A stretch of DNA of 64,000 bases. Origin: Charina bottae (Eukaryota; Chordata; Lepidosauria; Squamata; Charinaidae). The position numbers and the translations under genes were made by a program. The stretch lies in assembly GCA_023362775.1 (NCBI GenBank), contig JALMGJ010000003.1:46579916-46643915 (forward strand), written 5' to 3'. Every line of letters begins with the position of its first letter. Position 1 is the stretch's first letter. The notes under the pieces are model-generated. The model was not told where the DNA came from and made no database searches. It worked only from the letters and a program-made list of their open reading frames with translations. Shown piece after piece: positions 1-11,600 of this stretch.

Positions 1-26
1 AAGGACCTAAACAAGATAAACATTGC

Positions 27-251
27 CACATTAGTGTGTTGCGACAAAACCCAGAAGTGCCGATGGCGCGTCGCCGCCGTCCCTGCGGCAGCATGCGCGG
101 TGACGGCAGAGGTGCGCACAGCGGCAACGGTAGCGGCACGCCATCAGCGCTTCCGGGTTTTAGCGTGAAACACGAGGCCACCACCACACGAGCCCCCTGC
201 GCCGCTACCGCCATTGGTGTGTCGCCAACGGTGGGACTTTGGGAAGCACTG
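27..251. mobile_element. hAT MITE, TIR family CAGAGCTTTCCAAA, left end missing
   Basis: Shares the GTGTGTYGCGACA motifs and the terminal half (TTTGGGAAGCACTG) with six better-preserved copies in this window. It lacks the left terminal inverted repeat. The inside is CpG-rich, with repeated GCCGCC-like units. Confidence 0.8.
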
Positions 252-1145
252 TATTAGAGCAATATTTTTAAAACAGTAGTATAAAAGATTAGTTCATGCA
301 TTTGCTTTAGACTTTATCACATTGTTTCTGAGAAGTTCACAATGTGTCCTCATTAAGTTAATATATATGCAATTGTCTCAAAATGATCAGCTTGTGAGTA
401 CTAATTTCAGCAGAAATGAATACCTAACAATGTTCTAAGTTCATTTTCCAGAAAATCAATACATATGATGTTTTTTGTCATCTAAAAAATTTAGGTTTAT
501 GAACTTTACATAGGAGGAAGTTGTCATTCAATCCCTAGAGACCATCATACAACAATGCCTATTAAGAATGCTTAAACCACGAGTAGCCAACAAGTTACCA
601 ATGGACACCAGTGCGCTACCATGCTCCTGATTCCATATCAATTAATTTTTAAAAATTGCAAACATCAATGCTGCAAAGCAAAGTGCTAGCCTCTAGCAAC
701 TTATTTATTTCTAAGAATGCATGGAGGCCAAATCTATACACACTTACTGAGAAGAAAACATTGCCTCCTTCAACCAAATTTGCTCCTTCCCAATTGTGTA
801 TAGTGGGAGGATGGACGAAACTACCGTCCAATAAAATTTGAGGGACACAACTCTCTGAATATTGGCCATGCTGACTGTTGTGCCCAGGTCTCTTGGGAGC
901 TTAGAAATTTTAGATTTTTTCATTTTTTTAATCCTTTCCTTGTCCTTAGCTGTGGATGTGGAGCACTTGCTTTGACATTCTAGTACAAAACCTGGGGTGG
1001 ATCATATGTGCTTAGCCTCAATCATTTGAAATATTGGCAGGGTCAAAGATCAAAGATCAAATAATGGCTAGTGTAGGAACTGGAGTTCTCAGTGCAGAAA
1101 TATCAGTTATGCCAACAACCAACAGGTCTTGGGTAAAAACTGTTA
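252..1145. other. DNAJC6 intron 13, unique-looking DNA
   Basis: AT-rich sequence between repeats. I see no exon, RNA gene or recognisable repeat here; the short ORFs near 649-841 overlap each other on opposite strands and match nothing I know. Confidence 0.5.
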
Positions 1146-1235
1146 ATTGATTATGTGCCATCAAGTCAGTGTTAACTCTTAGCAACCACATAGATAGATT
1201 TTCTCAATGATGTTGGGTAAAAAGCAGAAGGCAAA
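1146..1235 (-). mobile_element. RTE-type LINE 3' tail fragment
   Basis: The reverse complement reads like the tails at 26640, 36000 and 39240: AAAATCTATVTGGTTGCTAAGA-type sequence, then TTGATGGCACATAATCAAT. This is an old RTE/BovB-like 3' end. Confidence 0.6.
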
Positions 1236-1293
1236 ATGTTGATTAAGCCATGGGAAAGGTTGGGAAAATAAGCACCCGTTACTGTGATTATAG

Positions 1294-1670
1294 GAGAGCC
1301 TTGTGTGGCGCAGAGTGGTAGGCGGCAGTACTGCAACCGAAACTCTCCCCACGACCTGAGTTCGATCCCAGCGGAAGTTGGTTTCTCAGGTAGCTGGCTC
1401 GGGTCGACTCAGCCTTCCATCCTTCTGAGGTTGGTAAAATGAGTACCCAGCTAAGCTGGCGGAAAGGTAATCACGACGGAGGAAAGGAATAGCAAACCTA
1501 TTTGAGGTTTGAGAGTCTACCACGGTAGAGATGGGTGGGGATAAATCCAAATAATAAATAAATAAATAAACCACCCCGCTATAAATCTGCCTAGAAAACG
1601 TCAGCAAAAGCAGCGTCCCTCCAAAGGGTCAGTAATGACTCGGTGCTTGCACAAAGGACCTTTCACTTTT
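1294..1670 (+). mobile_element. tRNA-derived SINE with L2-like block
   Basis: Starts with a tRNA-like head: an A-box-like TGGCGCAGAGTGG and a B-box-like GAGTTCGATCCC, about 45 bp apart. A block resembling the L2-type tail (GAGAGTCTACCACGGTAGAG, then AATAAATAAATA) is embedded at 1509-1573. The SINE body then continues to about 1670 (TGCTTGCACAAAGGACC). The family name is not certain. Confidence 0.75.
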
Positions 1671-1749
1671 TCACTACTGTGATTATAAGAAGGGTCTCTA
1701 CTTCATGTCAACAGAAGATGTCAAATACATAATACATAAGACAGAGAAG

Positions 1750-2140
1750 ATAGGTGGTTTGAGAGAGGGGTCAAGGAATCCATTTATGCCAACTTGGAAA
1801 ATCCTTCCTTGAATAGAGGTGGGGGCCTCAGGCACAAACTCTCCCCCATCTTCCTCCCCGTTTTGTCTTCTGTGCCTAGGAAGATTAAGACCATTTCAGA
1901 AGCTCAACAGCAGCATGGTGATTTTAACGACCCTCCTTTAGATGATAAAAGGACTTAAAAATTACATCTCAATATAACCATGACCTAGCCCCAGGTGTAA
2001 GGTCACACAGCTACCTAGGAACATATTTAGGATTCCCTTACCAACTTTGCTCAGACTGAAGAAGCTCCTTGGATAAGGAGCGAAACGTTTCCACTAAGAA
2101 AATAGAAATCCAGTTGACATGATTCAAGCTACAGTCAACT
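1750..2140 (+). mobile_element. Penelope-type terminal repeat (solo)
   Basis: Collinear with the two inverted copies at 38054-38698, sharing the segments from CAACAGCAGCATGGTGATTT through AGGAGCGAAACGTTT to TTGACATGATTCAAGCTAC. No RT or endonuclease ORF adjoins it, so it is a solo or truncated terminal repeat. The assignment to Penelope rests on the HHR-like core and the inverted-pair arrangement, not on an attached protein. Confidence 0.6.
2056..2090 (+). ncRNA. Hammerhead-ribozyme-like core in terminal repeat
   Basis: CTGAAGA (2056-2062) fits the hammerhead CUGANGA box. It is followed by a perfect 7-bp stem (GCTCCTT / AAGGAGC, loop GGAT) and then GAAAC, with a self-complementary ACGT that could form a short stem III in a dimer. 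One extra A separates the CUGANGA box from stem II, a departure from the textbook core. Activity is unproven. Confidence 0.5.
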
Positions 2141-2533
2141 ACATAATGTAAGCAATAATTTCTCATTCAGCCATGCCACTTTGAGTGTTTGGGAAGCTTC
2201 TGCCAAGGTTGAACCAGATCACTGAGGTTGAACAGATTCCACATTTCTTGCAAATAAGATTGCATCTTATTCACATTTTTTAAAATATGAGAGTTTTCCC
2301 CAAAAGCTTTCTGATACCTGCAAACACTTTGAACCCTGTGGTTTATTACTCTTAATTAAGTGAACATGGTATCTTACTGCTGAACAGATACAGTCCATGG
2401 CACCATTTAAGGAAATTGGAAAATGAATCATTTTACTTGATCCATTTGCAAATAACCTACATTTCAAGGGGGGAAAGGTCAGCACTACTAATCATTTTTC
2501 TCATAATTCAAAAATTAAAAAAATACATCCTAC

Positions 2534-2683
2534 CCATGTTAAAAGGGTCCCCTTGCACTGTAGGTGAAGGACTCCTTGCTGCTTGAAGAAAAGGATCACT
2601 TTTGGCATTTGATGAAAGAAAAGAGCCTAAAAGATCTGGGACAGGTTGCTTAGGACTACCCCCAAATGGGTCAAAGGCAGTTG
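2534..2683 (-). CDS. DNAJC6: DNAJC6 exon 13 (last coding exon in window)
   Basis: Encodes [20 protein letters not shown] and continues with [20 protein letters not shown]. Three DPF motifs (AP2 alpha-appendage ligands) and a DLL motif are present. Acceptor 2685-2684; donor 2533-2532 in phase 1. No further auxilin exon was found between 1 and 2531, so the J-domain exons should lie left of the window. Confidence 0.95.
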
Positions 2684-5600
2684 CTGAAAAAAGAAAAGTT
2701 AGTTCTAAGAACATGCTTCCCCTTCTATTCCAATACTGGGCGATATACTTGTATTTCACAGTAATAGTGTAATATTCCGAACTTTACATAAATTGTGTCA
2801 TTAACGGTGAACCAAGGATGCCAAAGCAAGTGTAACAATTCTTTTAATCTAATTGTAAAAATGGAAGGGGAGATCACAACAGCCATTAGGGTGAGGAAAA
2901 CAACACTGAACCCATGCTGTGGTGATGATAGATGACACACAGCTTTCAGCATGTACTAATCAAGAATGCAAGTTGTCACAATGTAAATAGGCAATTCAGA
3001 TTGCATAGGTAAAAGATTTTATGTGCAAGGGCACAGGATGTGCCAGTAGGTGTCATAACATGTCCTGCCCCCTTGGCATATACAATCAGGCTAGAAAAAG
3101 GAACCAGGTAAATAATAGCTGGTTAGCGTTATGTCTGGTTAAAAGAATTCACAATTCATTGGAGAAACCAAGCAACCAGAGTGACAGTAGATACAGTCAA
3201 CAAGAGCCTAACAAAGAATCCCTTGTTAGAGGTGGATTTTTTTCATCTCTTAATCCTGATTTCCTCCTAGCTATCCTTCCATTGTTAAAGGATTACTTGT
3301 TGGGATCAAAATAACAAAATGTGTGGTTCTGAAGTGAACTGGATCTTATTTTGCACATACCCATTCTCTCTCTCCCTCCCTCTCTCCCTCTTTCTCTTAG
3401 AACTCAGTCACAGAAGATTGAAAATTCATTCAAGGAAACTCTCCCATCTTCTTATCTCCCACTGCAATCCTATACCTATCCTGCAGAAAATCCAGAGACT
3501 TTCCTGAGTACCATAAAATGGGGACACTGAAGAAACTGCTGGCAAATGGAGAAAATTGGCCAGAACTAAATGTAGGCACTTTACATCTCTGAGTTCTTTT
3601 CAGAGATGTAAAATTGTTCTTCTACCCACATGTCTTAAAACATAGCAATTGGTAGTTGTCCAAAGTAATAATCACAGAACAGTAATTTACAAATCCAAAG
3701 GAAGCTCTTTTTCATGAAGAATCTTGTTTAGCAACAATTGCTTAAAGTAAATTTGTTTGTTATGGTTAAGATTTTTTACCTTCTCCTACTCTTGGGGACA
3801 AAGATGGGGATGCTGAAGATGCAGGCCGCCGTGGAGTTGACTGTGCAGAACCAGTTCCACCCATCTGAAAGACATCTTCAACAGGTCCCTGACCACCTTG
3901 GTTTGGTCCTCCAGAATTTCCAACCCCAAAGAGGTCACTCAGCAAGTCTGAGTTAGATGGTGGTGCAGTGGGTGCTTTTGGGTAGCTCATAGGGGTGCCA
4001 TCCAAACCTAGAAGATCCACATCCTCTTGTGGAGGTGGGCCTGGCTGCTCTTGATGCTTTTTGCTGTGCTTTGAAGTACCGTGAATTTTGTCAGTGCTAG
4101 TGCTGCTGTGCTGACTGGAGAGGGATAAGAGTTCATCATCAGATTGCTCGCTTTCTTCATGGACCAAGGCTGCCCTGTCCTCAGAGCTGGGATGAGAACC
4201 GGTTCTTTCTAGCTTTTGATCTAAGTAGTAAAAACAGCTCGACGTTAGCTAGCAACTTTGTTGATCTTCGAAGGCAGAAAAAAATCCTTGGGAAAAAAAG
4301 TCACATGTGAAAGCAGACAATATCAGTAATAATAACAGTTATTCCTAATCCAAGTACTTCTTGATTAATTCTCAATGCACAATGGAATATCCAAAATATA
4401 AAGTAATGTATGGTATTTGCATTCAAGTGATTTTCCAGCCATACATTATTATATACAAATAGCAAGAATAAAAACTAGCTGACTCAAAAATTTCCATTGA
4501 ATTCCATGCACATGCAGGTTTTAGCCAGTTTATTTTATATAAATTAAAGAATGCCTGTGGACTGTGGTATAAGATGTACAAGCTCCCTGAAGGCAGGCAG
4601 CAAGATGAAAGAGGGAAGGATTGTGAGTTCTGAAAGATAGATTACTTGAGCAGAAATCATATGTACCTTGCCAGCTGAGAGATGACAAGAATGCACCCTG
4701 GCCAACATTCTTTAGGTTATCTTGCACTGCATCTACAGAACTTCTACCTATAATGTAAAAGGAGTCAAAATAAATCAAAGATGAGTGAATTTAAAATAGC
4801 CGAGCTTGATATTTTCATGAAAGCTGAAACTTCTACTCCAGTCTTTGGCCATGCTGACTGGGGGTTTTATGGAGCTCATTATATCTGTGGGCACCAGGTT
4901 GGGGGCGATTCCCCCCGATGAAAATAATGCATTCCTTACCTGCCAGGGCAAGGGTGTCTTGATGTTCCTGATGTGATGAGAAAAGAATGCTTGGGTTGAT
5001 GTCTTTTGTGGTGAAATTCTCCCATGGAGGAGTTAAGTCCGTCTCCCTGTCAGTAGAGTCTAATTCTATCTCCACGAGGATATGGAAGAGCTGAGGATAT
5101 TTTTCTGGTGAATCACATGCATCCATCTCGGGTCTAAAGATTGACAGAAAATTCTTCAAATGAAATAAAAGAAATGGTTTGAAGATGACCTGTTAAATCA
5201 TAACTTGAGCCTGAATATGGTAGCAACAAGTACTCATACAATATGGTTAATTCTTTTTAAATGAAGTACTAATGTTTTGTGATGTTAAGCAGGAAGCCCA
5301 ACAGAATTTCCCTAAGAAAGATTCAACTAATGGTTTTGCTACACACTCAAGATTTAAGTATCTGAAGCCTTGGAGTAAATTTCTAATTGGAAACAATAAG
5401 GGTGCCTTGGACATGCAGTATCCCCAAATTCCAAATGAGTAAATGCAGAAAGTATTTCACAGATATCTGAAGGAAAAGATATATACAGTTCCTTTTAGAG
5501 CAGGTAAAAAGGTTCGTTCACATTTAATGTTTTCTTTGATGAAAACCTATTTTCATAAAAATGAGACATTTTTACAGAAATCCATGACCCAACCTAAACA

Positions 5601-8600
5601 TTCACAGAAGAAGCGATGATCCTTCTAGCCTATTCAACACCTCTGCTACTACAACTCGATTACTATCTCCTGAGCATTGCCTGACTTCTTCAGCTAACAG
5701 AAAAGAGAAACAGAGTCATTAGTGCGTCTAAAAGGACTGGAATGGGATTCTCTGGCTAAGTTAGCAACATTAACTTCTGTAATTACCCTAAATTCATCTC
5801 TATATAGGGGCTGGTTTATAGGCTTCTGAGTGTTGAACCTTGATTAGCCTTGCTCACCACTCACATTTTATATGAATTATGTAGAATGTCCAACCCTGAT
5901 GCAGAAGGATACTGTAAGCTTAAGTTAATTTTAAATGCCCATGTGGTCTAAACCTTGCCATAATTAGCTACTGTACTGAGAGTTTATTTGAATCTGCTGT
6001 TGCTTAATTTTGATACGTTGAATGTTTTACTCATTTTTTGCAGCTGAATTTACTTCATTAATGCATTGTAATTATTCTTATGCATTTATAGTCTGTAACC
6101 TATTTTGAACAATTCCTGTTTTGGAGAGGGGAAGTAAAGTAAATATTTCTTAAATAAATCAAATCTACAGTTTCCACTTGTTGGAATTTTGAGATATTTA
6201 TTACAATAAGTGCTCATGTTTATGTATCATGTTGGACATTATGATATTCACCTATATGCAGTTCAGTGCTCTAGGGATACTTACTTAGTAAATTTTAATA
6301 CTGTTGTTCCCAGAGCTATGAATCCAGTGTGAAACTGAATTTGGAACATTTGTGTGTTTGTCATCTACAAGAAATGTTAAAAACATAATTTTAAAATTAA
6401 AGAAAACCACAGCAAATTTCAGATGTACATATCATGGAAGAACTATCAAGTCAATTCTAATTCACTTTAAGTTATTACTAGAGGCACCAAAAACAAAAAC
6501 AAAACATATTGAAGCAACGAAGAAGGAAAGTAATCATTCATTAATTTGTTTACTTAAGGTTGAATTCAGACTAGTGGCACATCCACAGGTTCCCCCCAAC
6601 TTAGGATCAAGGTGCCTCACTAATTGTTCTTTAAGGACAGGCCAGTTAACTAGCCAGGAAATACTGGATTTTTCTGACTGATTCAGGACCGGATTAAGGC
6701 CAATTGATGCCCTAAGCACAGTCCAACAATAGTGCCCCTTGGCCTTTCCATTGCTTAACTGACAATAGACCCAATAAGTGCTGAAAACTAATGTCGAGTT
6801 TGGCAGTGAAAGCGTTAAGGGCATGATTGCTAGGGGAAAATACGCTGTGGTGCCCCGCTTCCCTTGGTGCCCTAAGCTCGTCCTTGTTTTGCTTAATGGA
6901 TGATCCAGGGCTGGGCTGTTTGTGGAAGCAGTACTTTTCATCTTACTCCTGAGACACAACCCTTGCTATGTGCATGATGTGTGTTGCTTCTGCAGCAGCC
7001 ATGGTAATGAATGAATCTGCCCAGTTCCTATTTGCTGCTTTCAGCTGCTATGGACATGCCCATCCTCTCTAGTCAATGCTGACCTCCCTCCAAGCTGACT
7101 ATTTTGGTTTATGCTGCTGGACTGATATGACCCCAGGAGAGGAACAATGGAACCAAGACTGCTAAGGAAAACTGTAAACCAGGAATGCACTGTAACATTA
7201 CTTATATTTGTAACAGATGCTTTAACCACCTGGCAAAACTTGTTCTCCCCCCCCCCAGCCCCCTCCCATATTAGCACAACCCGTATGTTTTCCCTACTGG
7301 CAGGAAAATCCAATTGCTGCACCTTAACTTCCCTTCAGTAAACTGTTAGGACAGTACCACAGACTGGAACCATCACTAAGGCAGCGTAGAGGCCGGCTAT
7401 GTAGATAGAGCAAATTACATTGGCATACTTTGAGAGACCTCACCTCTCCAGACTGTGAACAGCACATTAAACCAGCTGTCTGGGTATGCCATTAGTCATA
7501 CTAAAAAAAAAAAATCCCTAAGATTTCAATAGAATAATTCTAAATATAACTAAACCTGGATCCAATCTACTATTTATACCTTAAATCATAGCTTTCCAAA
7601 CTGTGTGTCACGACACTTTAGTGTGTCACAACACACAGTTTAGTGTGTCGCAACACAATCTGGAAGCGGGGGGGCGCGCGCGGCGGCGGTGTGTACGGCG
7701 CACAGCAGTGACGCCATCAGCGCTTCCGTGTTTTAGCGGAAAACATGAGGTGGCCGCCGCCGCGCACACCCCGCGCCGCTGCCATGCACGCCCACGCCGC
7801 CGTGTTCACCCCCACGCCGCCGCCGCTGCCGCCATTGGTGTGTCGCCAACAGCGGCAGTTTGAAAAGCACTGTCTTAAACCATCAACATAAATGTATGTT
7901 TCCAAGATTGCTAGCAAAGTAAAATCAAAATACATAAAATTGAAAGCATACAAACTAACTCCAAAACTAAAGCAATCCACATTTTGTCTAGTGCTCCCCT
8001 GGTACCACTGCTGAAATTTAATGATACAACATGCTGCAAAAATTCAGTGGCAAAACATTAGGACAGAGCTTTCCAAACTGTGTGTCACGACACAAAAGTG
8101 TGTCGCCACACACAGTCTGGTGTGTCGTCACACAACCCGGAAGCGCTGATCATCATCAGTGCTTCCGGGTTTTCCCGCGGCGACACACCAACGGTGGTTG
8201 GTGTGTCGCCGCGGGAAAACTTTGGAAAGCCCTGCATTAGGATGTCATTCTTTAATTTAAATTACTTTATTCCCCAGACCACGGGTCGGCAAACTTTTTA
8301 TGCCGGGAGCCATTTTGACATGCTCGTGCACATTTTGAAATGCTAGAGAGCCAGGGGGCGGGGTTTGCGGGCGGGGGCCAATCACGTGGAAGGGGGCGGG
8401 GTTTGCAGGCGGGGGCCAATCGCGTGGAAGGGGGCGAGGTTTGCGGGCGGGGGCCAATCACGTGGAAGGGAGCGGGGTTTGCGGGCGGGAGACGGCGTCC
8501 ACCCGGCCCAGCTGCCCGGGGTCCAGGGAGATCAGCTCCGGCGGGATCTGTGGCGAAGAGCGGCCGTGGGGGGGGCGGCGACGACAAGCGGCGCGCTTCA

Positions 8601-11600
8601 GGCTTTCAGCGCGCCGCTTGTCGTCGCCGCCCGCCCCCCCCCCACGGCCGCTCTTCGCCACAGATCCTGCCGGAGCTGATCTCCCTGGACCCCGGGCAGC
8701 TGGGCTTGCCTCCCTCTGCGAGGCCCAGGCGCGCTGGAAGCCGGCCCGGGCCTCCTCCTCCTCTGGCCTCCGCCGCCGGGCCCGCCCCCCTCGGCCGCTT
8801 CCGCCCGCCCGCGTTGAGCGAAGATGATGATGGGGGGCGGGAAACGAGGCCTGCCCGCTTACCTGCCTGCTTGCCTCCCTCCGCGAGGCCCCCCGCTGCC
8901 TTCCCGGGATCCAAGCCGGTCCGGGGCCTCGCAGAGGGAGGCAAGCAGGCGCCCGCCCGCCCCCCTCGGCACCTGTGCGGCTCCCCTGCGCCCTCCCACC
9001 CACCCCAATAAGCCACGGCAGGGAGGCGCTGCTGGCCCGGGACGCGGCGCTGTCGGAGGCGGCGCAGGAGTGGCTGCAGGGGCTGCTGCGGCTGGAGATG
9101 GCACTGCCTCCCTGCCGCACCGGGCCTCACTCAGTGCGAGAGCCAGGGGGCGGGGTTTGCGGGCGGGGGCCTATCACGTGGAAGGGGAGGGGGTGAGTTC
9201 AGCTGCGGAAGAGCCACACTCAAGGGGCCAAAGAGCCGCATCTGGCTCGCGAGCCGCCATTTCCGACCCTTGCCCCAGACAGTAATATGATGTCATCATT
9301 CAAGACATAGTGTCTGGGGTATTTTAGCCTTTAGCTAAAAAAACAAAAACAAAAAACCTTCAGTTCCACTTTTAGGCATTCAAAACTTTACTATTCATGA
9401 TCTAAGTGACATCAAGAAGTTGTCTGAACATAATATTTCAGCAACATTATTAGAGAAAATTTGTTCCTTCAGCCACCAGAGGTTTCAGTAAGAAACATCA
9501 CAGCTTTTCTAAATTTGCTTTTACATATCCTAACATTTTAATTTGGAGAAACTATTCATTGCTCTGGGGGCATGGTGGCTCAGTGGGTAAGACGCCAGGC
9601 TTGTCGATCGGAAGATCGCAAGTTTGGAGGTTCGAATCCCTAGCCCTGCGTGCGGAGTGAGCTCCCACACTAGCTCCAGCTCTTGCCAACCTAGCAATTC
9701 GAAAGCATGAAAATGCAAGTAGATGAATAGGTACCACTTCGGTGGGTAGGTAACAGCGTTCCGCACGCGTCATGCGGCCACATGACCATGGAAGCGTCTT
9801 CAGACAATGCTGGCTCTTCGGCTAACAAACAGAGATGAGCACCGGCCCCTAGAGTCAGACACGACTGCACAAATGTGCGGGGGGAACCTTTACCTTTACT
9901 ATTCATTGCTCTAAGAAACTGTCTTTCTGAGTAAGATGTTTAAATCCAATTTTTATATCACAATATTAAAGCATTTTGGATCAGCTAATGATCCTGAATG
10001 TTTAACCTTGCATTTAAAAGATATATCAGGTCATACTTTAGCTTGAAGCCGTCCCCCAATGGTTGATCGCATATGGAAGACAGAAACAACTACATCACCA
10101 TGGACAGTGACTCCCACTGGAATAACAACTTTTCCTTCTTGAACACGGAATTCCCTAAGGAAAAAACAAGCAGAACATTCTACTTAAAGTAGTATTCATG
10201 AGGAATCGTAACATAGAATTCACATTGAACAAAGCATTATAACCCAGCATAAACATTGCAGCTCAATGTAATTCCGTTGGGTGGAGCCAAAAAAGTTAAA
10301 TGCTGGGATGAAAATACAAATGCTATTCATTTTCATTCTGACTTCTAAATGTAATTGATCTTGCTATATTCTCAAAAATTGTTTAATTCATAGTTTATGC
10401 AGACAGCAATTCATATAACTAATTCTATACAACTACAACCCATATGACTTTCACTGCACCTACACGCAAGCTGTTTACGTTCAAACATTATTGTGTACTG
10501 AAATACTATCAGCAGATGTGTAACATTCAAGCTGTTCAGAAGCAAAATCTAAACTTCAAAGGCAAAACACAAAATATCATCAAATGTATGGAATCCATGT
10601 ACAATGGATGCATGAAAAGGATTGTTAATTGATGTCAGTCTGAAGGGAGGATATGGATATGGATATGGATATGGATATGGATATGGATATGGATATGGAT
10701 ATGGATATGGATATGGATATGGATATGGATATGGATATGGATATGGATGGGTGTAGGATAAGATGTCCTTTAAAGTTATAGGAACTTCAGTCAACTGAGA
10801 TTTCTATCTCCCTGAAGGAAGCAGTAGCATCAATCATAACTGACTGAAAGCCAGGGTGCCTAGGTCATGTGGAATTAGCCCATGTGTCCTACGATGGGTT
10901 CCCATATATATTAAACAACCAAACTGGGATTTTATTTGCACAATATTCACAGTTAACACAGAGGGACTCACTTCATTCTTTCATACTCCTGTGACGTTGT
11001 AAATATTCTAGTTTCTCCAATAAGGACGTCACAGAAAGGCCGGCAGCCATTTCTCTGCTTGTTGAAACAGGGCACTGGGCTGAGGAGGACTGATTTGATG
11101 GTTAGAGGCTTGCAGTGAGGCTGAATAGGTTTGTCTGCTATTAGTTCACAAATATATCCTAAATACCTGCAATGAAAAAGGGAATTGAGAAGAATCTATT
11201 TGCATTACTGCTTGTACGTTTTGGCTTTATAGGGAACTTGGTTGATTGTCATAATGAAGTTTTTTCAACAGCATATCCTACTGTCATGAAATAACTTCTT
11301 AATTCCTAATACATGCTTGCCAAAATTAAATAATGTCAAGAGTGCAAATCCAGAGAAGAATCCTTAGTCAAGGAAGAAAACAAGTAAAAATATAGATTTG
11401 ATACATTGGACTTGAAAGTTACAGAAGCAAGCTCTTCCTGCCCTTAAGACAAGAGAATAATATAGAAACCTAATATAGAAAAGTAGCAACAATTTGCTGC
11501 TTAGTCTCCAATTTGCTGCTCCTTTTCTGGAAACCATGAGGCTTCCCTTCCCTTCCCTTCCAACAATTCATGTCTCCAGCTACCCATCAACCAGCTGATT

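Larger units (their letters stand above)
8280..9272. mobile_element. GC-rich non-autonomous hAT element, 993 bp
   Basis: TIRs are CACGGGTCGGCAAAC at the left and TTTCCGACCCTTG at the right, with a perfect 8-bp duplication CCCCAGAC at 8272-8279 and 9273-9280. Inside are about three and a half copies of a 38-bp GC-rich unit with CCAATCACGTGG, a hairpin with arms of about 90 bp (8507-8704), a smaller inverted pair (8871-8893 with 8923-8945), and one more minisatellite unit near 9147. The many overlapping ORFs reflect GC composition; no transposase motif is visible. Confidence 0.9.

Noticed and set aside
6680..6960. Possible MITE with GACCGGATTAAGG and repeated GCCCTAAGC
   Set aside because: Looks repeat-derived but I could not find matched terminal repeats or a target duplication.
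8257..9285. Overlapping long ORFs of up to 220 codons on both strands
   Set aside because: They coincide with a GC-rich hAT element with palindromes and minisatellites; low stop-codon frequency explains them. No conserved domain seen.
10549..10794. Minus-strand Tyr-Pro repeat protein
   Set aside because: Translation of the GGATAT hexamer tract only.
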